Positions 1 to 7,757 of a stretch of 24,588 nt of DNA are shown here, piece after piece. Source of the DNA: JBMOKU01 sp049324315 (GTDB taxonomy: Bacteria; Bacillota; Clostridia; Peptostreptococcales; Thermotaleaceae); contig JBMOKU010000005.1 in the NCBI GenBank assembly GCA_049324315.1, positions 1 through 24,588 of the forward strand. The letters run 5' to 3'. Position 1 is the stretch's first letter. Each line of letters begins with the position of its first letter. Below the pieces are notes generated by a model that made no database searches, was not told the origin of the DNA, and saw only the letters and a program-made list of their open reading frames with translations. The position numbers were made by a program, and so were the translations under genes.

Positions 1-65
1 CCCCTTTTGGTTATGGTTTCTTGTCAACTCCATTATACCAAATTAAGGGGGTTTTTGCTTTTTTA
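1..65 (+). terminator. Rho-independent terminator of a plus-strand gene left of the window
   Basis: The arm starting CCCCTTTTGGTTATGG at base 1 pairs, with a few bulges, with the arm ending near base 50 (CCATTATACCA then AAGGGG). It is followed by a T-rich tract (GTTTTTGCTTTTTTATT). The polarity fits a transcript entering from the left on the plus strand, converging on the yajC operon. The stem is imperfect, so confidence is moderate. Confidence 0.55.
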
Positions 66-102
66 TTCAATTAATACTTAATGACTTACATTTATTTACA
101 TC

Positions 103-158
103 GTTTTTCAGTGGTCTCGACCAGTCCTCAAGTCTTGCGTCTGACGTTCCCTACAATC
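103..158. repeat. Degenerate copy of an intergenic repeat
   Basis: Three blocks recur in the intergenic element at 17701-17909: GTTTTTCAGTG at 103-113 (also 17839-17849), a 20-base block at 119-138 with one mismatch to 17797-17816, and CGTTCCCTACAA at 145-156 (also 17864-17875). The first two blocks are in swapped order here, so this looks like a rearranged or partial copy. No coding potential is visible. Confidence 0.5.
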
Positions 159-189
159 ATATCTCATCTTTTTATTATGCGTCATAACG

Positions 190-216
190 AAAAAAAGACG
201 CTTATACAGCATCTTT
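190..216 (-). terminator. Terminator of the yajC operon
   Basis: On the minus strand AAAGATGC pairs with GCGTCTTT (one G-T pair) and is followed by a further T-run. It starts nine bases after the yajC stop codon, the expected place for the end of the queA-tgt-yajC transcript. Confidence 0.75.
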
Positions 217-224
217 TCGTTCGT

Positions 225-506
225 TTATTCTGACACCTCAGACTTGTTTAGATTTCCAACAGCCCATCTGGCAATCTGAAGTTTGGTTTTATCTGCACCT
301 ACTTCAATAGTTAATGTATCATCTTTTATTTTGAGAATCTTGCCATAGATTCCACCAATTGTTACAATATGATCACCGACTTGAAGGCTATTTCGCATTT
401 CCTTTACCTGCTTTTCCCTCTTTTGCTGAGGTCTAATCATAAAGAAATAAAGGAATCCGAACAGCACTAATGTCATAACGATTGAAAAATATGGATTTCC
501 AGCCAT
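225..506 (-). CDS. yajC: Preprotein translocase accessory subunit YajC
   Basis: This 93-residue protein has the YajC layout: one N-terminal membrane helix (about residues 6-24), the hallmark FFMIRPQQKREKQ just after it, then a small cytoplasmic beta-rich domain containing VGDHIVTIGGIYGKI. YajC associates with SecDF at the SecYEG translocon in the inner membrane; its exact contribution is modest and it is usually dispensable. The length is in the usual range of about 85-110 residues. An AGGAGAGG ribosome site precedes the ATG. It follows tgt by 72 bases and is the last gene before a terminator. The tgt-yajC pairing is common across bacteria, which supports the call. Confidence 0.93.
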   Translation of the reverse strand: MAGNPYFSIVMTLVLFGFLYFFMIRPQQKREKQVKEMRNSLQVGDHIVTIGGIYGKILKIKDDTLTIEVGADKTKLQIARWAVGNLNKSEVSE

Positions 507-578
507 CTCTCACCTCTCCTTTCTCTGGATATATATTCAACAAAAAAGTCAAAATCCCTTTATTATCTGATAGAAATT

Positions 579-1697
579 CTAAAGTTCATAGCCATACTGT
601 TGAAAAAACTCTTTTCTGAAGTCTAATAAGCGGTCTTCCACTATAGCCTTCCTTATATCCTTCATCAGATTTATGAGAAAGTATAAATTATGATAGGTTA
701 CAAGGCGGGCTGACAATATTTCTTGCGCTTTGTATAAATGCCTCAAATATGCCTTAGAATAATTCCTGCACGTATAGCATGAACAATTTGGATCAAGCTT
801 TTCAAAATCTTCAATATATTGGGCATTCTTAATAACAACCTTACCAACAGAAGTCATTGCCGTTCCATTACGGGCTATTCTTGTGGGTAAAACACAATCA
901 AACATGTCGATTCCTCTGATAACACCCTCAATTAAGCAATCAGGACTGCCTACGCCCATCAGGTATCGAGGTTTATTTTTCGGCATGAGCGGTGTTGTAT
1001 ATTCTAAGACTTCGTACATTAATGGCTTCGGCTCTCCAACGCTTAATCCGCCTACGGCATAACCTGGGAAATCTAATTCTATGATTTCCTTTGCACTCTG
1101 CTCTCTTAAGTCTTTATACATACCACCTTGAATAATCCCGAATAATCCTTGTATATCCGGTTTTTTATGGCCATCCTTACACCTTTTTGCCCACCTAGTT
1201 GTTCTTTCCAATGAATTCTTAACATATGTCTTATCTGCAGGGTATGGTGCGCACTCATCAAAAGCCATAATGATATCAGCACCCAATGCATTTTCAATCT
1301 CTATGGCCTTTTCAGGACTGATAAAGTGTTTAGATCCATCCAAATGAGATCTAAATTCCACACCCTCTTCGGTTATTTTTCTCAAATCTCCCAAGCTGAA
1401 GACTTGAAACCCGCCGCTATCCGTTAAAATAGATCTGTCCCAATTCATAAATTTATGTAAACCGCCTGCTTTTTCCACCAGTTTATGTCCCGGTCTCAGA
1501 TAAAGATGATAGGTATTGCTAAGAATAATATGGGCATTGATATCCTTTAGCTCCTCCGGTGTCATAGCTTTTACTGTTGCCTGTGTACCTACGGGCATAA
1601 ATACCGGCGTTTCTATGGTACCGTGGGGTGTATGTAACAAGCCAAGCCTAGCTCCTGACTGTTTGCATTCTTTTATTAATTCATAATATACTGCCAT
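579..1697 (-). CDS. tgt: Queuine tRNA-ribosyltransferase (tRNA-guanine transglycosylase)
   Basis: This enzyme exchanges G34 of GUN-anticodon tRNAs for preQ1, the first tRNA-level step of queuosine synthesis. The 372-residue product shows the TIM-barrel family motifs: DSGGFQVFSL, whose Asp corresponds to the catalytic Asp102 of the Zymomonas enzyme; the substrate-recognition segment GGLSVGEP; FDCVLPTRIARNG, whose Asp corresponds to the nucleophile Asp280; and a C-terminal zinc site (CSCYTC plus a later His in TYHN). A TTG six codons upstream is in frame, but I chose the ATG at 1697 because GGAGGT lies about ten bases before it and family members begin at this point. It sits 21 bases after queA, the enzyme of the next step, almost certainly on one transcript. 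Confidence 0.96.
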   Translation of the reverse strand: MAVYYELIKECKQSGARLGLLHTPHGTIETPVFMPVGTQATVKAMTPEELKDINAHIILSNTYHLYLRPGHKLVEKAGGLHKFMNWDRSILTDSGGFQVFSLGDLRKITEEGVEFRSHLDGSKHFISPEKAIEIENALGADIIMAFDECAPYPADKTYVKNSLERTTRWAKRCKDGHKKPDIQGLFGIIQGGMYKDLREQSAKEIIELDFPGYAVGGLSVGEPKPLMYEVLEYTTPLMPKNKPRYLMGVGSPDCLIEGVIRGIDMFDCVLPTRIARNGTAMTSVGKVVIKNAQYIEDFEKLDPNCSCYTCRNYSKAYLRHLYKAQEILSARLVTYHNLYFLINLMKDIRKAIVEDRLLDFRKEFFQQYGYEL

Positions 1698-1718
1698 GAA
1701 TAAAATTACCTCCAAACA

Positions 1719-2744
1719 CTATTTAATAAACATTGCATCGCCAAAGCTGAAAAAACGATATTTGTTTTGTACTGCGAGTTCATAAGCCCGCAGTGTATTT
1801 TCTCGACCACAAAACGCACTTACCAGCATGATTAGGGTAGATTGCGGCAAATGAAAATTTGTAATGAGTGCATCTACAATTTTGAATCGATAACCGGGGT
1901 AAATGAAGATATCTGTCCAACCAGAACCTGCTTTGACTACACCTTCTCTATCTGTAATACTTTCCAATGTTCTCGTGGAAGTTGTACCAACAGTAATAAT
2001 TCTCCCTCCGGATTTCTTCGTCTGGTTAATCATAGCTGCTGCTTCTTCTGTTACCGTATAGTATTCACTGTGCATTTTGTGTTCATGAATATCCTCAGCC
2101 TTAACAGGTCGAAATGTACCTAATCCCACGTGTAATGTAATAAACGTGATATGCACACCTTTATCCTTTAAAGCCTCCATTAATTCTTCAGTAAAATGCA
2201 AGCCTGCTGTTGGTGCTGCCGCCGATCCTTCATGCTTTGCATAAACGGTTTGATATCTTTCCCGGTCTTCCAATTCTTCTTTGATATAATGGGGCAGCGG
2301 CATGGTCCCAAGTCTATCCAATAATTCTTCGAAGACACCCTCATATTGGAACTCTATAATTCTTGAACCTTCATCTCCGATACCCATTACCTTTGCAGTC
2401 AAAAGGCCATCTCCAAAGATAATTTCATCCCCAATTTTAGCCCGTTTTCCAGGCTTTACAAGGGTTTCCCACTTATCTTTTTCTATTCTATTCAGCAATA
2501 GAATTTCCACTTTCCCGCCGCTTTCCGCTTTAGAGCCATAAAGCCTTGCAGGAATCACTCGCGTGTTGTTCATAACGAGACAGTCACCCTCACGGAAATA
2601 GTGAATAATGTCCTTAAAGACCTTATGGTCAATTGTACCCCTTGTTTTATCAACAACCATAAGTCTCGACTGATCTCTTTTCTCTAAAGGGAACTGCGCA
2701 ATCAATTCTTCAGGTAAATAAAAATCAAAATCACTTGTTTTCAT
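1719..2744 (-). CDS. queA: S-adenosylmethionine:tRNA ribosyltransferase-isomerase
   Basis: QueA transfers and rearranges the ribosyl group of S-adenosylmethionine onto preQ1 in tRNA, giving epoxyqueuosine. The 341-residue length is normal. Family motifs are clear: FDFYLPEELIAQFP at the N terminus, VMNNTRVIPARL, EGSAAAPTAGLHFT near the middle, and the C-terminal LITNFHLPQSTLIMLVSAFCG. AAGGAGTC precedes the ATG at a normal distance. It starts 12 bases after the spoIID-like gene stops and leads directly into tgt, so it is translated within the same operon. The two genes provide consecutive steps of the queuosine pathway; the preQ1 synthesis genes are not in the window. Confidence 0.97.
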   Translation of the reverse strand: MKTSDFDFYLPEELIAQFPLEKRDQSRLMVVDKTRGTIDHKVFKDIIHYFREGDCLVMNNTRVIPARLYGSKAESGGKVEILLLNRIEKDKWETLVKPGKRAKIGDEIIFGDGLLTAKVMGIGDEGSRIIEFQYEGVFEELLDRLGTMPLPHYIKEELEDRERYQTVYAKHEGSAAAPTAGLHFTEELMEALKDKGVHITFITLHVGLGTFRPVKAEDIHEHKMHSEYYTVTEEAAAMINQTKKSGGRIITVGTTSTRTLESITDREGVVKAGSGWTDIFIYPGYRFKIVDALITNFHLPQSTLIMLVSAFCGRENTLRAYELAVQNKYRFFSFGDAMFIK

Positions 2745-2756
2745 TGCTATGACTCC

Positions 2757-4433
2757 TTATTCAATTTCTGTTCCTGTATAGTAGTGTTTCAATATTTGAT
2801 CATAAGTATAGCCTAACTCCGCCATTTTTTTTGCGCCCCACTGACTCATTCCCAAGCCATGTCCCCAGCCTTTTCCTTTGAAAGTAAAGGAAGATGCTTG
2901 TGATGCTGTGCTTGTTGCATTTTTATATTCGCTGCCATTATAGATCGTATATTGGTTTCCAGATATTTCACTGGTCCCTTCAGCAGAAAGAACTGTTATT
3001 GAGGCTGAATTCTTTTCTTGGGGTGGTTCTGCGAGACTAGCTCTTATATATATCGTTCCACCTCCACCATCCGACTCAATCGTATACCAGATACTCTTGA
3101 CTTTATTATAACCAAATAAGCTCCTTACCTTTTCTTTTTCCAATATTTTCCTATCCAAAGTACCATCTATTTGAAGCTTGAGAACTCTTCCGTTTTTTGA
3201 AACCTCTGTGGCCGAGATATTTGTTATACTTCCCACATTAAGCCCGTTGGCATTAAGTATATCCTCCAACTCTTGTTTCGTAAATACCTGTGTCCAACTA
3301 TCATTGGGAGATCCCACTGAAAAAGAATCCTCGACACCACGGATATATGGCAAGACAAACGACCAAACATTTTCACTGTCTTCTGTATATCCTCCACTGT
3401 TTGAATGGTAATACGCATCTACAAGTTTTCCTTGATAGGTTAATATTTTATTTTTTGTTTCATCAACTGCTCTTCTGCTAACTTCATGCTCGATATCAAA
3501 CCCACCATAAACTTGACAGTGCGTTGTTGCACATAAATCGAATCCATACTGTTTATGTACGCCCATCTTTCCCACTGTAAAATTTCTTGCTGCTACTGCT
3601 TGTGCCTTTTGTGCTTCCAGAGGCCAGCTGCCAGACATTTCTCTTGGCACCACACCGTACAGATATTCTTCTGTATTTAACTGATTGATAACCGTCAGGT
3701 CGCTATCAGTAAATCTTTTGAATAGAACACTGCCTCTGAAGTTTTTTCCATCAACTGCTGTAACACCTAATCCCCCTTTATCAGGGATAGGCCTAATATG
3801 GTAGTCTTGTTCATCACTGTTTACCATGACAAAAGCATTGCCCCGTTTATCAGTTATTTGTATTCTCTTGGCATTTTGAGGTATCATTTGAAAACTATAT
3901 TGGGGTATGGTGGTCTGCAAATTTTGTAATGCATTTTGAGCATCGGTTGTATTGACAAATAATCCTACCCAAACTTTCCATCCATTTTCGTATGCAAGGT
4001 ATGGCTTTAAGCTCTCTGAAGCTATGCTTCGTATAACAGCCTGTGCTTCTTCGCGGCTTCCAAAAGACTCACCGATTTGTATATGTATAGGACCATAGAG
4101 GCTGTCAGTATTGGTATATCCTTGTTCATTGCTATTGTATTCAATAAAGGAACCGTTAACATTCATAAAATAGCTGTCTTTTCGAACGATTATTTCTTCA
4201 TCATCTAAAAAGCTTAGAAGGCTTCTATATTCATTTCCTATGTAAAATCCAATCTCAAGACCGTTCTTCGAATAAAGAGAGACCAAAGGTGTAGCGCTCT
4301 CCTTGTATCTAATCCCGATCTTTACTTCTACAGGTATTTTCGTTTTATCATAGGCATAGGCCGGCTGAATAGCAGCGAGTGTGAATACTAAAAGGAATAT
4401 TTGTAAAAAGATTTGACCTTTGCTTATCCTCAT
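2757..4433 (-). CDS. SpoIID/LytB-domain protein, exported
   Basis: The 558-residue protein begins with a signal peptide (hydrophobic residues about 8-27, ending AYA). Residues about 100-200 resemble a SPOR-type peptidoglycan-binding region, with two alpha/beta units (GSREEAQAVI and NTTDAQNALQNL). The SpoIID/LytB domain follows: LYGVVPREMSGSWPLEAQKAQ, containing the Glu that is catalytic in SpoIID, then YGFDLCATTHCQVYGG, the HSNSGG segment, and the C-terminal GKGWGHGLGMSQWGA. SpoIID is a lytic transglycosylase that acts on glycan stripped of stem peptides during engulfment; paralogues act as amidase enhancers. It lies between ruvB and queA, not beside spoIIQ or spoIIID as canonical spoIID often does, so it is probably a paralogue. 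AAGGAGAGAG precedes the ATG. The family is secure; the exact role is not. Confidence 0.88.
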   Translation of the reverse strand: MRISKGQIFLQIFLLVFTLAAIQPAYAYDKTKIPVEVKIGIRYKESATPLVSLYSKNGLEIGFYIGNEYRSLLSFLDDEEIIVRKDSYFMNVNGSFIEYNSNEQGYTNTDSLYGPIHIQIGESFGSREEAQAVIRSIASESLKPYLAYENGWKVWVGLFVNTTDAQNALQNLQTTIPQYSFQMIPQNAKRIQITDKRGNAFVMVNSDEQDYHIRPIPDKGGLGVTAVDGKNFRGSVLFKRFTDSDLTVINQLNTEEYLYGVVPREMSGSWPLEAQKAQAVAARNFTVGKMGVHKQYGFDLCATTHCQVYGGFDIEHEVSRRAVDETKNKILTYQGKLVDAYYHSNSGGYTEDSENVWSFVLPYIRGVEDSFSVGSPNDSWTQVFTKQELEDILNANGLNVGSITNISATEVSKNGRVLKLQIDGTLDRKILEKEKVRSLFGYNKVKSIWYTIESDGGGGTIYIRASLAEPPQEKNSASITVLSAEGTSEISGNQYTIYNGSEYKNATSTASQASSFTFKGKGWGHGLGMSQWGAKKMAELGYTYDQILKHYYTGTEIE

Positions 4434-4637
4434 TTTTCTCTCTCCTTATTCGATGGTTTACCTATTCATTTTCGACAAATTAACCAATTATCCTCTATCA
4501 TTCTTTCTTGTAATCAAATTGAAATCAAAAATGTCATAATGGATGATCAGGATAATACAATAGCTGCCTTCGTTACTCTCTACGCTGACGCATAATCCTG
4601 ACGTCAAAAAATCATCGGAACAATTTTTCTTGTCACA

Positions 4638-4665
4638 GAAAACAACTGTCGACGCTAGCCGACAG
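4638..4665 (-). terminator. Weak terminator-like hairpin after ruvB
   Basis: On the minus strand CTGTCG pairs with CGACAG around an 8-base loop, followed by TTGTTTT. It lies 12 bases past the ruvB stop. The stem is only six base pairs, so read-through into the spoIID-like gene is likely. The rest of 4434-4676 has no gene I can support. It contains a CTGACG direct repeat on the plus strand at about 4583-4604 and presumably the spoIID-like promoter, which I could not place. Confidence 0.4.
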
Positions 4666-4676
4666 CTATCTAATGT

Positions 4677-5687
4677 TTACCTCATTTCTTCAGGGATAAC
4701 CAACCCTAAATGTTCATAAGCCAGCTTTGTAATGATTCTCCCCTTCGGTGTTCGCTGGATAAAGCCCTTTTGTAGAAGATATGGTTCATAGACGTCTTCA
4801 ATGGTATTTCTTTCTTCGCCTGTGGATGCAGACAAGGTATCTAGTCCAACTGGACCGCCGTTAAACTTTTGAATAATAGAAAAAAGAATATTTCTATCCA
4901 CATGATCCAATCCGATTTCGTCTATTTCTAATAAATCGAGGGCTTCTCTTGCAATTTCAATGGTAATGCTGCCATTACCACGAACTTGCGCGAAGTCTCT
5001 TACCCTCTTAAGCAATCGATTGGCAATCCGCGGCGTTCCTCTTGATCTTTTTGCAATTTCTTCCGCTGCTTTTTCTTCAATTTCAATCCCTAGTATGGCT
5101 GCCGATCTGCTGACAATATTCACGAGGTCACTCACTTCATATAGATCAAGCTTACAAATCACGCCAAACCTATCCCTTAAAGGTGAAGTCAGCAATCCAG
5201 CCCTTGTCGTTGCACCAATCAATGTAAATTTTGACAAATCAAGTCGAATCGATCTTGCACTGGGACCTTTTCCAATGATAATATCCAATGCGAAATCTTC
5301 CATTGCAGGATAAAGAATTTCCTCGACGCTTCGATTCAACCTGTGAATTTCATCAATAAAAAGAACATCATTTTCACTGAGATTGGTCAGTATTGCAGCC
5401 AAATCTCCTGCTCTTTCAATGGCAGGACCTGACGTAACCCTAATATTCACAGCCATTTCATTGGCTATGATATTTGATAACGTTGTTTTTCCTAAACCAG
5501 GAGGTCCATAAAGCAGCACATGATCCAATGATTCCTTCCTCATTTTTGCAGCATCTATAAATATTTTTAGTTTTTCCTTTACTTTGTTTTGCCCTGTATA
5601 GTCTTTCAAATACTTAGGGCGAAGACTACCTTCGACTTCAATATCTTCTTCTTTCTGCGAAGAAGCAATAATTCTGTCTTCATTCAT
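4677..5687 (-). CDS. ruvB: Holliday junction branch migration ATPase RuvB
   Basis: RuvB is the hexameric AAA+ motor that drives branch migration of Holliday junctions with RuvA. The 336-residue protein shows Walker A GPPGLGKT (residues 61-68), Walker B LFIDEIH (DEIH at 112-115), sensor 1 in LIGATTRAGLL, an arginine finger in LRDRFG, and the winged-helix C terminus ending in QRTPKGRIITKLAYEHLG. It starts 21 bases after ruvA ends, and ruvC-ruvA-ruvB are in the standard order, so the full resolvasome is encoded together. The length and motifs are complete. Confidence 0.98.
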   Translation of the reverse strand: MNEDRIIASSQKEEDIEVEGSLRPKYLKDYTGQNKVKEKLKIFIDAAKMRKESLDHVLLYGPPGLGKTTLSNIIANEMAVNIRVTSGPAIERAGDLAAILTNLSENDVLFIDEIHRLNRSVEEILYPAMEDFALDIIIGKGPSARSIRLDLSKFTLIGATTRAGLLTSPLRDRFGVICKLDLYEVSDLVNIVSRSAAILGIEIEEKAAEEIAKRSRGTPRIANRLLKRVRDFAQVRGNGSITIEIAREALDLLEIDEIGLDHVDRNILFSIIQKFNGGPVGLDTLSASTGEERNTIEDVYEPYLLQKGFIQRTPKGRIITKLAYEHLGLVIPEEMR

Positions 5688-5708
5688 CTTTACAATCCTT
5701 CTTTCTTA

Positions 5709-6305
5709 CTACTTTGCTAATATTCGCAAAGCCTTTTTCATCATATCTTCAACATTCGCTGCCTGGGTCTTGACTTGATTTACGGCCTGCTGTGCTTCTG
5801 CTTTGCCATAACCTAACGTAATGAGCGCTGTAACCACTTCATCATCTTCTTCCGCATCGCCATAAAAGATATCGTCGAGGGTTGTAACGGAAATCGTCGA
5901 TTTTAGATCAACTTTTTCTTTCAGTTCTAAGATGATTCTCTGTGCTGTTTTCTTTCCAACACCATGGGCTTTTGTAAGACTGGTCACATCCCCATTCATG
6001 ATAATTGATACCAGTTTACTAAAGGCAATAGAAGATAATATCCCTACAGCAACTTTCGGTCCAACACCGGAAACCGTTGTCAATAATTGAAACATCTTGA
6101 GTTCTTCTTTCGTTGAAAAACCATAGAGTGTCATATCATCTTCACGAACAATCAACTGGGTAAACAACGTTACCCTATCATCCGCTTGTCCTAAATCCGA
6201 CATGGAGAAGTTGGATGTATGTATTCTATAACCAATTCCATTATTTTCAATGACAACAAAATCTTCGCCCGAAAAAGCTAATATCCCTTTAATATACTGA
6301 TACAA
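5709..6305 (-). CDS. ruvA: Holliday junction DNA helicase subunit RuvA
   Basis: RuvA binds the four-way junction as a tetramer and loads RuvB. The 198 residues divide into an N-terminal OB fold (about 1-63, MYQYIKGILAF and YGFSTKEE), a central helix-hairpin-helix region (VSGVGPKVAVGILS and KAHGVGKKTAQRIILELKEK), and a small C-terminal RuvB-contact domain beginning near DDEVVTALITLGY. The start is TTG, chosen because GGAGG lies seven bases upstream and the alignment to family N termini is exact. The gap to ruvC is 15 bases, consistent with one transcript. Confidence 0.97.
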   Translation of the reverse strand: MYQYIKGILAFSGEDFVVIENNGIGYRIHTSNFSMSDLGQADDRVTLFTQLIVREDDMTLYGFSTKEELKMFQLLTTVSGVGPKVAVGILSSIAFSKLVSIIMNGDVTSLTKAHGVGKKTAQRIILELKEKVDLKSTISVTTLDDIFYGDAEEDDEVVTALITLGYGKAEAQQAVNQVKTQAANVEDMMKKALRILAK

Positions 6306-6320
6306 AAATATCCCTCCATA

Positions 6321-6815
6321 TTACTTTATTCTAAATAAATCCCCAAAGTTGCCGGAATGAGCATGACATATGGCTACTGCTAAAGCATCTGCTGCATCGT
6401 CAGGTTTTGGAATTGTTTTGAGATTTAATAGTGTTTTTACCATGAGCTGCATTTGTTTTTTATCCGCTCTGCCATAACCAACAACGCCTTGCTTTACCTG
6501 TAATGGCGTATACTCATAGATGTTGATATTTTTTTTAACTGCCGCTAAAATGGCTACACCTCTTCCATGTCCAACGGTCAATGCTGTTTTTACATTTTTA
6601 TTAAAGAACAGTTCCTCCACGGCAACAGCATCTGGCTGATACCTTTCTAGTAAAACATCTAATCCATCATAAAGCTTCATCAATCGATTCGGTAAACTTT
6701 CTTTTGCATCTGTCATAACTGCGCCGTAATCAAGTACCGTAAAATGATTTCCAGTATATTCGATAACACCGTAGCCAACAATGGCAATGCCCGGGTCTAT
6801 TCCAATAATACGCAT
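6321..6815 (-). CDS. ruvC: Crossover junction endodeoxyribonuclease RuvC
   Basis: RuvC resolves Holliday junctions by paired symmetric cuts. The 164-residue protein has the RNase H-like fold and the four acidic metal ligands: Asp in RIIGIDPG near the N terminus, Glu in VAVEELFF, and the two Asp of KPDDAADALAVAICH. A start ten codons further upstream is possible, but the ATG at 6815 has GAGGAG eight bases before it and matches the family N terminus. It is the first gene of ruvCAB; a TACAAT-like minus-strand -10 lies about 80 bases upstream but has no good -35. Confidence 0.97.
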   Translation of the reverse strand: MRIIGIDPGIAIVGYGVIEYTGNHFTVLDYGAVMTDAKESLPNRLMKLYDGLDVLLERYQPDAVAVEELFFNKNVKTALTVGHGRGVAILAAVKKNINIYEYTPLQVKQGVVGYGRADKKQMQLMVKTLLNLKTIPKPDDAADALAVAICHAHSGNFGDLFRIK

Positions 6816-6899
6816 GGTGACAACTCCTCTAATAGATTCCAAACATATATTCGATCTTTTTTGTGTAAATTCCTTCTTATTGTATCACATAATTTCACG

Positions 6900-6934
6900 A
6901 AATAAAATAAAGTGTACCTGTTCCAGTACACTTT
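6900..6934 (-). terminator. Terminator of the bofC-like gene
   Basis: On the minus strand AAAGTGTAC pairs perfectly over nine bases with GTACACTTT, followed by ATTTTATTT. The stem begins inside the stop codon of the bofC-like gene. It separates that gene from ruvCAB. Confidence 0.75.
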
Positions 6935-7610
6935 AACTACCGTAGTCTTCTTTTATTCTATCCAAATCATTTAAACTGTTTAAAATAATGCCTTCTTTCA
7001 ATTTACTCTTATCTGTTTCACTCAAAACATCTAGCGGAATCTCCGTTTGCTCATATAATATTTCTTTTCCATGCTCGTCTACTTTATAAAATGAGATAAA
7101 GTTATTATTTGCTTTTGCTATATAGTGGTTTGGCGAAACTCCATTTTTTACCCTATATAATTCAATCACATCACCGCTCAACTCTCGAATCGTCCAATCC
7201 GGGTACTGGGTCATTAGCAGCTGCTGTATTTCTACTAAGGTCAGTTCATATATTTCTGCCGGCAGTTCTCCTTCATTTGTTATGGTATCTCTGGTTTTCT
7301 CGTAATATGTCGTTAATAAAAGCTTTGTACCGTTCGTTATGATATGATCATTTTCAATCTCGGGCGTAGGTGAGATGATAGGATCTTCGCTTTGTGAATT
7401 CTGCTGTTCATTTGTATTTGTATTCGTATTTTTATTTGGCTGCTTTTCTTGCAGTACTTCAGTCATCGAACTTAAAGGATTAGGTTCTGTTACATTTGGT
7501 TTATTGGGAGAAAGCACATCACCCTTCCAATAACCATAGCCAAAGCTTAGTACGAGTAGAAGCAAGCATCCTATAACCCATTTCTTTTTACTTCTTCTCC
7601 TTCGATACAT
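6933..7610 (-). CDS. BofC-like membrane-anchored or exported protein
   Basis: The 225-residue protein has a basic N terminus (YRRRRSKKK), one hydrophobic segment at about residues 11-27 acting as membrane anchor or signal, a Pro/Asn/Thr-rich linker with an NTNTNTN run (encoded by short repeats near 7410-7436), then a folded C-terminal half. In that half, the order of features (PDWTIREL, DVIELYRV, GVSPN, NFISFYKVD, EQTEIPLDVL, then KLKEGIILNSLNDLDRIKEDY) resembles the C-terminal domain of Bacillus BofC, an intercompartmental regulator of SpoIVB signalling to pro-sigmaK. Context agrees: from memory, B. subtilis bofC lies just upstream of ruvA-ruvB-queA-tgt, as here. The identification rests on pattern and synteny, not a search. 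Confidence 0.62.
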   Translation of the reverse strand: MYRRRRSKKKWVIGCLLLLVLSFGYGYWKGDVLSPNKPNVTEPNPLSSMTEVLQEKQPNKNTNTNTNEQQNSQSEDPIISPTPEIENDHIITNGTKLLLTTYYEKTRDTITNEGELPAEIYELTLVEIQQLLMTQYPDWTIRELSGDVIELYRVKNGVSPNHYIAKANNNFISFYKVDEHGKEILYEQTEIPLDVLSETDKSKLKEGIILNSLNDLDRIKEDYGS

Positions 7611-7690
7611 AGTATCCCTCCTCGTCTATCTAACTGACTATTATCACCACAATTTCTATAATTATACATGCAAAATTAACTTTACGTATA

Positions 7691-7742
7691 AATAAAAATA
7701 GAGAGTAATCAGCTTGGCAAATCCAAGCTGGCTACTCTCTAT
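7691..7742 (-). terminator. Strong terminator of the molybdenum hydroxylase operon
   Basis: Two nested stems, ATAGAGAGTA with TACTCTCTAT and CAGCTTGG with CCAAGCTG, are separated by a 2-by-2 mismatch, giving a long hairpin at 7698-7742. On the minus strand it is followed by TTTTTATTT. It lies 16 bases past the xdhA stop. The opposite strand has only a short T-run, so the polarity is mainly minus. Confidence 0.85.
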
Positions 7743-7757
7743 CCTTTTATCTTATTA

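Noticed and set aside
4583..4604. TGACGTCA palindrome and CTGACG direct repeat as a regulator site
   Set aside because: It is a short motif with no matching copy near other genes in the window and no clear promoter beside it.
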